A DNA stretch of 64,000 nucleotides from an uncultured Gilliamella sp. GTDB taxonomy: Bacteria > Pseudomonadota > Gammaproteobacteria > Enterobacterales > Orbaceae. The number at the start of each line of letters is the position of its first letter. The first letter of the stretch is position 1. Where the stretch lies: positions 1-64,000 of the forward strand of contig CAMLIK010000003.1 of the NCBI GenBank assembly GCA_946480175.1, read 5' to 3'. The notes beneath the pieces are model-generated. The model searched no databases and had not been told where the DNA came from. It worked only from the letters and a program-made list of their open reading frames with translations. A program made the translations under genes and the position numbers. Below are positions 1 through 8,326 of this stretch, in pieces.

Positions 1-583
1 TATTATCGATAATTCCCATATTGACAGCATAATACATTATTTCATTAATTCGCCGACAAACTCGCTTAACTGTTTCGTATTTATTGTTGTTATTTAATGG
101 CTGTAGTGCATTAATTGCTTTAATAGCTGTTACTTGGTTAATGGGAATGTCTTTTATATATGGGAAAACATGATTCTCTAATGAGCGCCAAGCTTTTCTT
201 AAGGTTTGTTCTTCTAATCCTTGTTCGGTTTTGAATTTAAACCATTTTTGAGCCATAGCATAAAAAGTATTATTGCTAGCTTCTTGTTGTAGTTGCTCTT
301 GTTCTGCCTTATGTTCTTGAGGATCTATACCTTGTTTAATTAATTCGCGTGCTTCGTCCCGTTGTTTTCGCGCTTGTTGTAGCGAAACTTCTGGATAACT
401 TCCGAAGCTTACAGTAGTCCTATTATTAGTTATAGGGCGGTAATATCTGAACTGCCATATTTTTGCCCCCGTTGACTTAATAAGTAAAAGCAAACCATTT
501 CCATCATAAATAGGATAATCTTTACTTTGTGGCTTGGCATTCTTTATTTGTGTATCAGTCATTGGGGTTACTTTTTTAGGCAT
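1..583 (-). CDS. P4-type tyrosine recombinase (integrase), N-terminal part, cut by window edge
   Basis: The reading frame opens with an ATG at 583 on the minus strand and runs without a stop to base 1, about 194 codons. It begins MPKKVTPMTDTQIKNAKP, then has a YPIYDGNGLLLLIKSTGAK stretch and FGSYPEVSLQQAR, which is the arm-type DNA-binding domain of P4/CP4-57-like integrases. A core-binding region follows (AQKWFKFKTEQGLEEQTLRKAW). The catalytic domain with its Arg-His-Arg-Tyr residues would lie beyond the edge and cannot be checked. A second ATG at 562 is possible. The gene starts about 190 bases from the 3' end of tRNA-Leu and reads in the same direction, the usual arrangement for an element integrated in a tRNA gene. 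Whether the element is complete is unknown. Confidence 0.88.
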   Translation of the reverse strand, partial: MPKKVTPMTDTQIKNAKPQSKDYPIYDGNGLLLLIKSTGAKIWQFRYYRPITNNRTTVSFGSYPEVSLQQARKQRDEARELIKQGIDPQEHKAEQEQLQQEASNNTFYAMAQKWFKFKTEQGLEEQTLRKAWRSLENHVFPYIKDIPINQVTAIKAINALQPLNNNNKYETVKRVCRRINEIMYYAVNMGIIDN

Positions 584-596
584 ACTTTTCTCTTAT

Positions 597-646
597 GGGA
601 CTATGAAATTATTTTAATATGTTTGCGTAGTCCTTAATATAGTCCT
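597..646. repeat. Short AGTCC repeats between integrase and tRNA-Leu, possible arm-type sites
   Basis: TAGTCCT occurs twice as a direct repeat at 628-634 and 640-646, 12 bases apart. The inverted form GGGACTA lies at 597-603, just upstream of the integrase start. Repeats in this position are often arm-type or excisionase binding sites of the integrase, but that role is an inference. The rest of 584-770 is AT-rich with no gene. Confidence 0.35.
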
Positions 647-770
647 AAAAATTTTGGTTGTAAATGTATCTTACTGATGCTTAATGAATAACAAAATAGG
701 CTTTAAGCCTTATATTTGTTGGTTTTGATGTGTTTTAAAGGAGTTAAAAGAATGTTAATGAATATTGAAT

Positions 771-856
771 TGGTGCCGTGGGCGGGACTTGAACCCGCAT
801 GCCCTTAGAGCACTACCCCCTCAAGATAGCGTGTCTACCAATTTCACCACCACGGC
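771..856 (-). tRNA. leuU: tRNA-Leu (anticodon GAG)
   Basis: Read on the minus strand, the 86-base gene starts GCCGTGGTGGTGAAATTGG, has the anticodon loop TTGAGGG with anticodon GAG, a long class II variable arm, the T-loop sequence GGTTCAAGTC, and an encoded 3' ACCA at 774-771. It closely resembles E. coli leuU, which also follows secG. Its 5' end is 7 bases from the secG stop, so the two are probably cotranscribed. Its 3' end faces the integrase gene and is the likely attachment site, rebuilt intact by the inserted element. Confidence 0.97.
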
Positions 857-863
857 GCCGTTT

Positions 864-1250
864 TTATTCTGGAATATCAGATGTTGGATTGATACTTGGC
901 GGTTGAATAACCGGATCAGTTGTTTGAATAACTCGTCCATTGCTGCTTGAGTTTTCTGTGCTTTGTTGTGATGTCGTACTCTCGCCAAGATTTTTAAACT
1001 CATCACTTGAAACAGTTGTTTTTGAACTTCCAATATTGGATAAAATAATACTTAGTACGAAAAATAATACACCTAATATTGTTGTTGTGCGTGTAAGGAA
1101 GTTTCCACTACCTGATGAACCAAATAACGTTGCAGATGCCCCTGCACCAAAAGATGATCCCATATCAGCGCCTTTACCACGCTGTATTAGCACTAAAACG
1201 ATTATCGCAAGTGCGATAATTAAATAACCTATAATTAAAAGTTCGTACAT
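864..1250 (-). CDS. secG: SecG, preprotein translocase subunit
   Basis: SecG is the small auxiliary subunit of the SecYEG channel in the inner membrane and helps SecA-driven protein export. The 128-residue product has the family's two membrane segments (about residues 3-21 and 54-72) joined by a loop with the signature QRGKGADMGSSFGAGAS. The polar tail rich in Ser, Thr and Pro is longer than in E. coli SecG (110 residues). The gene is followed at once by tRNA-Leu on the same strand, as in E. coli. It is divergent from thiI, with about 175 bases between them. Confidence 0.96.
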   Translation of the reverse strand: MYELLIIGYLIIALAIIVLVLIQRGKGADMGSSFGAGASATLFGSSGSGNFLTRTTTILGVLFFVLSIILSNIGSSKTTVSSDEFKNLGESTTSQQSTENSSSNGRVIQTTDPVIQPPSINPTSDIPE

Positions 1251-1425
1251 TTCAACCTGTCAATTTTATGTTCATAGAACGAATTTATTGATGCGAAATA
1301 TTAGCGAAAGAGTGAGCAACAAGCAAGTATATTTTGTTATTTTCTGTATTTATCATAATCAATTGTACGTTTTTAGGGAAAAATCAGTATAATGTCGCCA
1401 TTTTTATTCTAGCAAATGCTGTTGT

Positions 1426-2874
1426 ATGAAATTTATTGTTAAACTCTTCCCTGAAATCACGATTAAAAGTGAGTCCGTTCGTTTACGTTTTATTAAAATA
1501 TTAACGAGTAATATTCGTAATATTTTAAAGCATTCAATTACTGATGTTGCAGTTATCCGTCATTGGGATTTTATTGAAGTTCGTCCAAAAGTCAAAAAAT
1601 ATGAAAATCAAATCTTAGGTCTATTAACTAAAATTCCAGGTATTCATCATATATTAGTGGTTGAGGAGCTTACTTTTGTTGATCTGCATGATATATATGA
1701 AAAAGCATATGGTCACTATGCGCCTTTAATTGAGAACAAAACATTTTGTGTTAGAGTCAAGCGTCGCGGTAAGCATGAATTCACATCAATTGAGGTAGAA
1801 CGTTATGTTGGCGGTGGGCTTAATCAAAATGTTGCTACAGCTAAAGTAAAATTAACACGTCCTGATGTAACGGTTAATCTTGAAATAGATAAGGATAAAC
1901 TTTTATTAGTTAAAGAACGTCATGCTGGGATTGGTGGTTTTCCAACAGGAACTCAAGAAGATGTTATTTCTCTTATTTCTGGGGGATTTGATTCAGGTGT
2001 GTCGAGCTATATGTTTATCCGACGAGGTTGCCGAGTTCATTACTGCTTTTTTAATTTAGGTGGAAAAACACATGAAATTGGCGTCAAACAAATGGCGCAT
2101 TATTTGTGGGAAAGATTCGGAAGTTCTCATAAGGTCCGTTTTATTGCCATTGATTTTTCAGATGTGGTGGGTGAAATACTTGAAAAAGTTGACGATGGGC
2201 AAATGGGGGTTATCTTAAAACGGATGATGATTCGTGCCGCGTCTAAAGTTGCACAGCGTTATAATGTTCAAGCGCTGGTTACTGGAGAAGCATTAGGGCA
2301 AGTATCAAGTCAAACTTTAACTAATCTACGTTTAATCGATAATGTTAGTGATACTTTAGTTTTACGCCCACTTATCACCCATGATAAAGAAACGATAATA
2401 AATCTAGCTCGTCAGATAGGCACTGAAGATATCGCAAAAACTATGCCGGAATTTTGTGGGGTAATTTCGAAAAGTCCTACCGTAAAAGCAGTTAAAGAAA
2501 AAATAGAAAATGAAGAACAAAATTTTGATTTTTCTATTTTGGATAAAGCAGTTGAAGAAGCCGAAAATATTGATATTCGTGAAATTGCTAAACAAACCGA
2601 TAATACACTCATACAAGTAGATACGGTTACAACATTAGAAGACAATCAAATCATAATTGATATCCGTTCACCTGAGGAACAAGAGGATAATCCATTAGAA
2701 ATTGAAGGTGTCGAAGTTAAGCTTATACCTTTTTATAAATTGGCGACGCAATTTGGTGATCTGGATCAATCAAAGCACTATTTACTGTTTTGTGCCAAAG
2801 GTGTTATGAGTAAATTACAAGCACTTTATCTTATTGAGCAAGGATTTAGTAATATAAAAATCTTTAAGCTATAA
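1426..2874 (+). CDS. thiI: ThiI, tRNA 4-thiouridine sulfurtransferase with rhodanese domain
   Basis: ThiI transfers sulfur to uridine 8 of tRNA and feeds sulfur to thiazole synthesis for thiamine. The 482-residue length equals the E. coli protein. A ferredoxin-like and THUMP region covers about residues 1-165, the PP-loop ATP site SGGFDS is at 185-190, PEFCGV holds the conserved Cys near 344, and the C-terminal rhodanese domain has its persulfide Cys at 456 in LLFCAKG. The rhodanese extension is typical of gammaproteobacterial ThiI. The ATG at 1426 aligns with the family start. It stands alone between secG and cpxR. Confidence 0.97.
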   Translation: MKFIVKLFPEITIKSESVRLRFIKILTSNIRNILKHSITDVAVIRHWDFIEVRPKVKKYENQILGLLTKIPGIHHILVVEELTFVDLHDIYEKAYGHYAPLIENKTFCVRVKRRGKHEFTSIEVERYVGGGLNQNVATAKVKLTRPDVTVNLEIDKDKLLLVKERHAGIGGFPTGTQEDVISLISGGFDSGVSSYMFIRRGCRVHYCFFNLGGKTHEIGVKQMAHYLWERFGSSHKVRFIAIDFSDVVGEILEKVDDGQMGVILKRMMIRAASKVAQRYNVQALVTGEALGQVSSQTLTNLRLIDNVSDTLVLRPLITHDKETIINLARQIGTEDIAKTMPEFCGVISKSPTVKAVKEKIENEEQNFDFSILDKAVEEAENIDIREIAKQTDNTLIQVDTVTTLEDNQIIIDIRSPEEQEDNPLEIEGVEVKLIPFYKLATQFGDLDQSKHYLLFCAKGVMSKLQALYLIEQGFSNIKIFKL

Positions 2875-2980
2875 ATCTTAACAATTATTTACTAAATTTT
2901 TTAATTTTATCTATATAATATTTTTAAGAATATTAATACAGATATAAAAATTATAAATTTCTTAGTTAATGGGGATAGTG

Positions 2981-3700
2981 ATGAACAAATTGCTCGTAGT
3001 TGATGATGATCCAGAAATTGCATCAATGTTATGCGAATTATTAGAGTTAGAAGGATTTGAAGTCGTAGTAGCTAATAACGGTGTTCAAGCTTTAGAAAGA
3101 TTTGATAATAGCATTGATCTTATTTTACTGGATATTCTAATGCCAGAAATGAATGGACTAAGTGTATTATCTCAACTGAGAAATAAATATACTGTCCCAG
3201 TAATTTTTTTAACAGCTAAAGATAACGAGTTTGATAAAATTATTGGGCTTGAGCTTGGTGCTGATGATTATATATTAAAACCGTTTAACGATAGAGAACT
3301 TATAGCTCGGATCAACGCGTTGTTGCGTAGAAAACGTTGGGATAATATAGCTTTTACTCCAGCTGAAAAGTCAGTTCAATATTCCATTGATAAACTTATC
3401 GTTAATCGAAAACAACAATCTGTTTCATTTGATGATAAATATATTGAATTAACTGGTACTGAGTTTCAAATATTATTACAACTTTTAGAAAATGCAGGAA
3501 ACATCATATCTAGAGATGATTTAAGTGAGAATGTGTTAGGTAAAGAGTTTTTACCATTAGCTCGTTCAATTGATGTTCATGTTTCTAATTTACGAAAAAA
3601 ACTTCCTCCTCGTAGTGATGGTTTACCGTGGATTAAAACGTTACGCTCAAAAGGATATCTCTTTGTTGTAGATCAAAATGATAACGTTTTACAAAATTAG
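2981..3700 (+). CDS. cpxR: CpxR, envelope-stress response regulator
   Basis: CpxR is an OmpR-family transcription factor that responds to misfolded envelope proteins. The receiver domain has the acidic pair near D8-D9, the phosphoacceptor D51 in LLLDILMPEMNG, and the conserved Thr and Lys in FLTAKD and YILKPFNDRE. A winged-helix DNA-binding domain follows from about residue 130 (ELTGTEFQILLQLLE, SIDVHVSNLRKKL). I chose the ATG at 2981 because it matches the E. coli start MNK and has GGGGA upstream; an in-frame ATG at 2969 would add four residues. It is followed by cpxA. No cpxP lies upstream, unlike in E. coli. Confidence 0.95.
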   Translation: MNKLLVVDDDPEIASMLCELLELEGFEVVVANNGVQALERFDNSIDLILLDILMPEMNGLSVLSQLRNKYTVPVIFLTAKDNEFDKIIGLELGADDYILKPFNDRELIARINALLRRKRWDNIAFTPAEKSVQYSIDKLIVNRKQQSVSFDDKYIELTGTEFQILLQLLENAGNIISRDDLSENVLGKEFLPLARSIDVHVSNLRKKLPPRSDGLPWIKTLRSKGYLFVVDQNDNVLQN

Positions 3701-3724
3701 ATCTTTCTTTGTCGGTGAGAATAT

Positions 3725-5104
3725 ATGTGGATCTTTGATCGCTTAACAATTAGAATTTTCACAATATTCTTACTTACTATTGCTTTTTTTCTTATTCTGG
3801 TGATGGTTTTGCCAAAACTTGATTCCCGAAATTTAACCTATTTAGCAAACAAAGATAAAGAAAGTGGTAATTTACTGGCAAGCGAAATTGAAAAAGATTT
3901 AACTAAAATTTCTAAAGACAGTTTTCGTTGGTGGATGAGATTCATTGTTGTGATGGATAACCATCAAAAAGCAGGACAATTATTATTCATCGTTACACCA
4001 AATCAACAAATTATCACAGCGGATACTAAAAATATTGATTTAGTAAAAAGTTTTAGTGAACAATCGCATGATATTGATGATCCAGCAAAGAAAATTTATG
4101 ATAACCAAGAAATTATAGGTCCTTTCTTACTCCATTATGCGGATGAAGAATATCAATTATATTTATTACAACCCGCATCAGATATCCAATCACAATTTGT
4201 TAATTTGATTTTTGATCATCCTTTTTTACTTTTATCTTTAACCATGTTGGCAAGTACACCATTTTTGTTGTGGTTATCTTGGAGTATAGCTAGACCAGCA
4301 CGAGGATTAAAGTTGGCGGCAGAGCAAGTTGCTAAAGGTAATTTACAACAATGGCCTGAGCTTGAAAAAGTCGGGTCATATGAATATAAAGCAACGGGTG
4401 CAAGTTTTAACCATATGCTTAGAGAATTGAAAAGGATGCAAGAGTTACAGCAACGGTTGTTCTCTGATATTTCTCATGAATTACGAACACCATTAACTCG
4501 ATTGCAATTAGCAACTTCTTTATTACGTCGTAAACAAGGTGAAAGTAATGAGGTTTTACGGATAAGTGATGAAGCGATAAAACTTGATTCAATGATTGGT
4601 GATTTGTTGTCCTTAGCAAGGAATCAACATGATCATAATGAAGTTCGTGAATATAAAAAGTTAGATGAATTATTTAAAAATGTTTTAGATAATGCAACTT
4701 TTGAAGCAAATCAAATCTCTAAACAATTTTCAATTCATAATCCGCCAACTAATCATAGACTTTTGTGTTATCCGACGGCGTTGTGTAGTGCGCTTGAAAA
4801 TGTGGTAAGAAATGCATTTCGTTATTCAAATCAACGGATTGATGTGAATTTTATTATCCAACAACAAACTGTGACTATTACTATTGATGATGATGGTCCG
4901 GGTGTTGCTGATAGTGAGTTAGAGCAAATTTTTAGACCATTTTATCGTACTAATGAAGCTCGAGATCGTAAATCTGGTGGTACTGGTTTAGGTTTAGCCA
5001 TTGTTGCTAATGCTATTACGCGAGATAATGGCACTGTTAAAGCTGAGAAAAGTCACTTAGGTGGCCTTAGAATTGTGATATTATTACCTCTTCAAAAACG
5101 TTAA
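3725..5104 (+). CDS. cpxA: CpxA, envelope-stress sensor histidine kinase
   Basis: CpxA is the inner-membrane kinase and phosphatase for CpxR. The 459-residue protein has a first membrane helix at about 10-30 and a periplasmic domain to about 163. A second helix (about 165-187) and a HAMP linker follow. The dimerisation helix has the phosphoacceptor H251 in FSDISHELRTPLTRLQL, and the ATPase domain has NVVRNAFRYS, DDDGPGV, RPFYRTNEARDR and GGTGLGLAI. Sequence and length closely follow E. coli CpxA (457 residues). It starts 24 bases after cpxR and is surely cotranscribed. Confidence 0.96.
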   Translation: MWIFDRLTIRIFTIFLLTIAFFLILVMVLPKLDSRNLTYLANKDKESGNLLASEIEKDLTKISKDSFRWWMRFIVVMDNHQKAGQLLFIVTPNQQIITADTKNIDLVKSFSEQSHDIDDPAKKIYDNQEIIGPFLLHYADEEYQLYLLQPASDIQSQFVNLIFDHPFLLLSLTMLASTPFLLWLSWSIARPARGLKLAAEQVAKGNLQQWPELEKVGSYEYKATGASFNHMLRELKRMQELQQRLFSDISHELRTPLTRLQLATSLLRRKQGESNEVLRISDEAIKLDSMIGDLLSLARNQHDHNEVREYKKLDELFKNVLDNATFEANQISKQFSIHNPPTNHRLLCYPTALCSALENVVRNAFRYSNQRIDVNFIIQQQTVTITIDDDGPGVADSELEQIFRPFYRTNEARDRKSGGTGLGLAIVANAITRDNGTVKAEKSHLGGLRIVILLPLQKR

Positions 5105-5122
5105 CCGCTAAGAGTAATAATT

Positions 5123-5608
5123 GTGTCAAATGCACCTTTAAATATTGTTTTATTTGAACCCGAAATCCCTGCTAATACTGGCAATATTATTCGGTTGTGT
5201 GCTAATACTGGTTTCAATTTACATATTATTGAACCGATGGGATTTTATTGGGATGATAAAAAATTGAGACGAGCTGGGCTAGATTACCAGGAATTTGTTG
5301 ATGTAAAACGTTATAAAAATCTTGAGCATTTTTTGGAGGCAAATCAGCTTGATTTGGCTTCACAAGTTTATGCCTTAACCACAAAAGGTCAAAAACCCCA
5401 TAGTGAGGTAAATTATCAACAGGCTGATTTTTTAATGTTTGGTCCAGAAACTCGAGGTTTACCAGCAAAAGTGCTTGACGCATTGCCGCAGGATAGAAAA
5501 ATTCGAATTCCTATGGTTGCCAATAGTAGAAGTATGAATCTGTCTAATTCTGTTGCTGTCGTTGTTTATGAATCTTGGCGACAACTTAATTATGTCGGTG
5601 CTAACTAG
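5123..5608 (+). CDS. trmL: TrmL, tRNA (cytidine/uridine-2'-O-)-methyltransferase for position 34
   Basis: TrmL (YibK) is a SPOUT-class enzyme that uses SAM to methylate the wobble nucleotide of certain tRNA-Leu species. The 161-residue protein starts [20 protein letters not shown]. It carries the knotted SAM site motifs [10 protein letters not shown] and [20 protein letters not shown] near the C-terminus. The start is GTG at 5123, 18 bases after cpxA, with weak spacing for a ribosome site; no better in-frame start is visible. It may be read from the cpx transcript. Confidence 0.95.
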   Translation: MSNAPLNIVLFEPEIPANTGNIIRLCANTGFNLHIIEPMGFYWDDKKLRRAGLDYQEFVDVKRYKNLEHFLEANQLDLASQVYALTTKGQKPHSEVNYQQADFLMFGPETRGLPAKVLDALPQDRKIRIPMVANSRSMNLSNSVAVVVYESWRQLNYVGAN

Positions 5609-5643
5609 ATTTTCAATTATCCAATAATTGAAGAATAGTGATA

Positions 5644-5675
5644 ATTTTTAAGCTCAAAAACCCCGTTCCTCAACT
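5644..5675. repeat. 32-base dispersed repeat, partial copy of the hairpin arm at 63446-63477
   Basis: The 32 bases match 63446-63477 with a single difference (G at 5652, A at 63454), including the string CAAAAACCCCGTTCCTCAAC. At the other site this sequence is the left arm of a terminator hairpin. Here the complementary right arm is missing, so it cannot fold the same way. It lies between the convergent trmL and efp genes and looks like a truncated copy of a dispersed element. Confidence 0.75.
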
Positions 5676-5708
5676 CAAAAATTCAATTTAAATTTTTTAC
5701 TCATGAAA

Positions 5709-5729
5709 AAGAGGTCATATCGACCTCTT
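5709..5729 (-). terminator. Rho-independent terminator of efp
   Basis: AAGAGGTC at 5709-5716 pairs with GACCTCTT at 5722-5729 around a five-base loop. On the minus strand the stem is followed by a run of T, which fits termination of efp. It may also stop trmL transcripts from the other side, though the T-run there is poorer. Confidence 0.8.
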
Positions 5730-5758
5730 ATATTTAATTATTTGATGAATAATTAATA

Positions 5759-6325
5759 TTATTTAACGCGTGAAACGTATTCACCAGAACGTGTATCAAC
5801 TTTAAGAACTTCGCCAATTTGTACAAATAGAGGAACACGTACTACGGCACCTGTTGATAATGTTGCTGGTTTACCTCCAGTTCCTGCTGTATCACCTTTT
5901 AAACCAGGATCTGTTTCAATAACCTCAAGTTCAACAAAGTTTGGAGGCGTTACTGCAATAGGCTGACCATTCCATAAGGTTAAAATACATTCAGCTTGAT
6001 CGACTAGCCATTTAGCGTTATCACCTACAGCTTTTGCATCGGCAGAAAGTTGTTCAAATGTATCATTATTCATAAAATGCCAAAACTCACCGTCAGTATA
6101 GAGATAAGTTAAGTTCATATCAACGACATCAGCCGCTTCAACAGATTCACCAGATTTAAATGTTTTATCAACAGTTTTACCGGAAAGTAATTTTTTAATT
6201 TTTACACGGTTAATTGCTTGTCCTTTACCTGGTTTGTAAAATTCATTTTCAACAATTACACACGGCTCGCCATCTTGCATTATTTTAAGACCAGCTTTAA
6301 ACTCATTAGTACTATAAGATGCCAT
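5759..6325 (-). CDS. efp: Elongation factor P
   Basis: EF-P relieves ribosomes stalled at proline runs by entering between the P and E sites. The 188-residue protein starts [19 protein letters not shown] and has three beta-barrel domains. The modified lysine is K34 in KPGKGQA, the residue beta-lysylated in E. coli. I chose the ATG at 6325 because it gives the family length; an in-frame ATG at 6343 would add six unmatched residues. The divergent neighbour epmB encodes the aminomutase that makes the (R)-beta-lysine donor, which agrees with K34 being modified. No epmA is in the window. Confidence 0.97.
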   Translation of the reverse strand: MASYSTNEFKAGLKIMQDGEPCVIVENEFYKPGKGQAINRVKIKKLLSGKTVDKTFKSGESVEAADVVDMNLTYLYTDGEFWHFMNNDTFEQLSADAKAVGDNAKWLVDQAECILTLWNGQPIAVTPPNFVELEVIETDPGLKGDTAGTGGKPATLSTGAVVRVPLFVQIGEVLKVDTRSGEYVSRVK

Positions 6326-6357
6326 AAAAGCTCCAACTATCATTCTGAATTACAAAA

Positions 6358-7383
6358 ATGAGCCATATTATACAGCAAAATGTTGAACAACCAAATAAAG
6401 ATGAGTGGATTTTTGATCTCGCTAATGTAGTGACAGATATCAAAAAACTATATCGTTATTTGGATTTAGATCCTGAGGAAATTTCGTTACCGATGTTGCA
6501 AGCGCGAAAGCAATTTCCACTTCGGGTACCAATGGCCTTTATCAACAGAATGAAAAAAAGAGATAGTCATGATCCTTTGCTACTGCAAGTACTTTGTGAT
6601 GAGCAGGAATTAATAAATGCACTAGGCTTTAGTAAAGATCCCCTTGAAGAGCAACATAGTAATGTTCCGGGATTGTTACATAAATATCATAATCGTGCAT
6701 TGTTAATGACTAAAACTGCTTGTGCGATCAATTGCCGTTATTGTTTTAGGCGACATTTTCCTTATCATGATAATCAAAGCACTAAAAAGAATCTTAATGC
6801 GGCATTAGAATATATTGCAAGTCATACAGAACTTGATGAAATTATTCTTTCAGGTGGTGATCCTTTAATGGCTAAAGATCATGAAATGGCTTTTTTAATC
6901 GCTGAATTAGAGAAAATTCCACATATAAAGCGTTTACGTATCCATAGTCGTTTGGCGGTAGTAATACCCAATCGTATTACTTCGCAGTTGTGTCGATTAT
7001 TTGCCAAAACGCGTTTACAAATTGTGTTAGTTACTCATATTAATCATCCCAATGAAATTGATAATGATGTTACAAATGCCGTTAAATCTTTAAAGGCTAG
7101 TAATGTAACAGTATTGAATCAAAGCGTTTTATTAAAAAATATTAATGATAATGCTGAAGTATTAGCAAAACTGAGCAATAAATTATTTTCAATTGGTATT
7201 TTGCCTTATTACATACATTTGTTAGATAAAGTACAAGGCGCGGCTCATTTTCTAGTTGAAGATGATGTAGCAAAAGAAATTATGGGGCAATTGGCACAAA
7301 ATGTATCAGGTTATTTAGTCCCCAAATTAGCGCGTGAAGTCGGTGGTGAAAAAAGTAAACGGGTTTTAGCTATTGGTGATTAG
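6358..7383 (+). CDS. epmB: EpmB, EF-P (R)-beta-lysylation lysine 2,3-aminomutase
   Basis: EpmB (YjeK) is a radical SAM and PLP enzyme that converts L-lysine to beta-lysine for attachment to EF-P by EpmA. The 341-residue protein has the radical SAM cluster cysteines C122, C126 and C129 in ACAINCRYCFRRHFPY. SGGDPLMAKDHE and IHSRL follow, then HLLDKVQGAAHF near the PLP region, and SGYLVPKLAREVGGEKSK near the end, all close to E. coli. It starts only 32 bases from the divergent efp start, so the two promoters must overlap each other or the opposing gene. Confidence 0.96.
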   Translation: MSHIIQQNVEQPNKDEWIFDLANVVTDIKKLYRYLDLDPEEISLPMLQARKQFPLRVPMAFINRMKKRDSHDPLLLQVLCDEQELINALGFSKDPLEEQHSNVPGLLHKYHNRALLMTKTACAINCRYCFRRHFPYHDNQSTKKNLNAALEYIASHTELDEIILSGGDPLMAKDHEMAFLIAELEKIPHIKRLRIHSRLAVVIPNRITSQLCRLFAKTRLQIVLVTHINHPNEIDNDVTNAVKSLKASNVTVLNQSVLLKNINDNAEVLAKLSNKLFSIGILPYYIHLLDKVQGAAHFLVEDDVAKEIMGQLAQNVSGYLVPKLAREVGGEKSKRVLAIGD

Positions 7384-7426
7384 TGGAATTTGATAAAGTC
7401 CTTACAATTTATGTATCAAAATCTCG

Positions 7427-7455
7427 TTGACGAAAAATAAAATAGACTCTATAAT
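7427..7455 (+). promoter_or_regulatory. Sigma-70 promoter for rpmH-rnpA-yidD-yidC
   Basis: TTGACG at 7427-7432 and a perfect TATAAT at 7450-7455 are separated by 17 bases, a near-consensus sigma-70 promoter. It lies about 75 bases before rpmH, the first gene of the set, and suits a strongly expressed ribosomal protein gene. Confidence 0.85.
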
Positions 7456-7524
7456 TCGGACCTCTTTAATTAATGCTGTGGAGTCTATACTCTACAACTT
7501 GTTGATAATTAGATTTGGATATAA

Positions 7525-7671
<147 letters not shown>

Positions 7672-7682
7672 TTTAAAGTTGA

Positions 7683-8033
7683 GTGACTAAACTCACTTTT
7701 CCTCGGGAGTTACGTTTGTTAACTCCCTTTGATTTTAATCATGTCTTTCAAGAATCTATTCGAGCAGGTTCACCTTTCCTGACTTTAGTTACACGTAAAA
7801 ACCATTTAACTCACCCTAGATTAGGTTTTGCTATAGCGAAAAAACAGGTTAAAAGGGCGCATGAGCGTAATCGTATTAAACGATTGGCCAAAGAATATTT
7901 TCGTTATCACCAACATCAGTTTCCTAATATCGATTTTATTTTGATGGCTAAACAGCCTGTTATACAATTGAGTAATCAACAATTAGTTGAGACATTAGAT
8001 AAACTATGTCAGCAAATCATCAAAAAAAGTTAA
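7683..8033 (+). CDS. rnpA: RnpA, protein component of ribonuclease P
   Basis: RnpA binds the catalytic RNA of RNase P and helps it process the 5' ends of tRNA precursors. The 116-residue basic protein starts at a GTG (7683), as does the E. coli gene, and reads [19 protein letters not shown]. The RNA-binding signature [15 protein letters not shown] is at about residues 57-71. The gene overlaps the start of yidD by 28 bases, so translation of the two may be coupled. Confidence 0.97.
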   Translation: MTKLTFPRELRLLTPFDFNHVFQESIRAGSPFLTLVTRKNHLTHPRLGFAIAKKQVKRAHERNRIKRLAKEYFRYHQHQFPNIDFILMAKQPVIQLSNQQLVETLDKLCQQIIKKS

Positions 8034-8326
8034 CTAAGTTAATATTCGTTATTAAACAGCATATTGATACAGTTAAAATATTGATTGTTAATATTTTTAT
8101 TTTCGTTGTTACAATATATCAACGTGCCATTAGTCCATTATTGGGCCCTAAATGTCGCTTTACTCCTAGCTGTTCACAATATGCAATAATTGCATTAAGG
8201 CGCTTTGGTTTGATAAAAGGTGGTTGGCTAACGGTCAAACGTGTATTAAAATGTCACCCTTTACATGAAGGAGGTGAAGATTTTGTTCCTCCTAAGAAAA
8301 CTAAAACCAATAGAGAAAAACACTAA
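8006..8326 (+). CDS. yidD: YidD, membrane protein insertion efficiency factor
   Basis: YidD is a small membrane-associated protein that assists YidC-dependent insertion. The core [31 protein letters not shown] and [14 protein letters not shown] match the family, with its conserved cysteines. At 106 residues it is about 20 longer than E. coli YidD, because of an N-terminal part with a hydrophobic stretch (about 27-42) ahead of the conserved core. The ATG at 8006 lies inside rnpA, and the stop overlaps the yidC start by one base. Confidence 0.94.
   Translation: MSANHQKKLTKLIFVIKQHIDTVKILIVNIFIFVVTIYQRAISPLLGPKCRFTPSCSQYAIIALRRFGLIKGGWLTVKRVLKCHPLHEGGEDFVPPKKTKTNREKH

Noticed and set aside
765..950. 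Plus-strand open frame of 61 codons across the tRNA-Leu region
   Set aside because: It is antisense to the tRNA gene and the end of secG, with no ribosome site or protein similarity.
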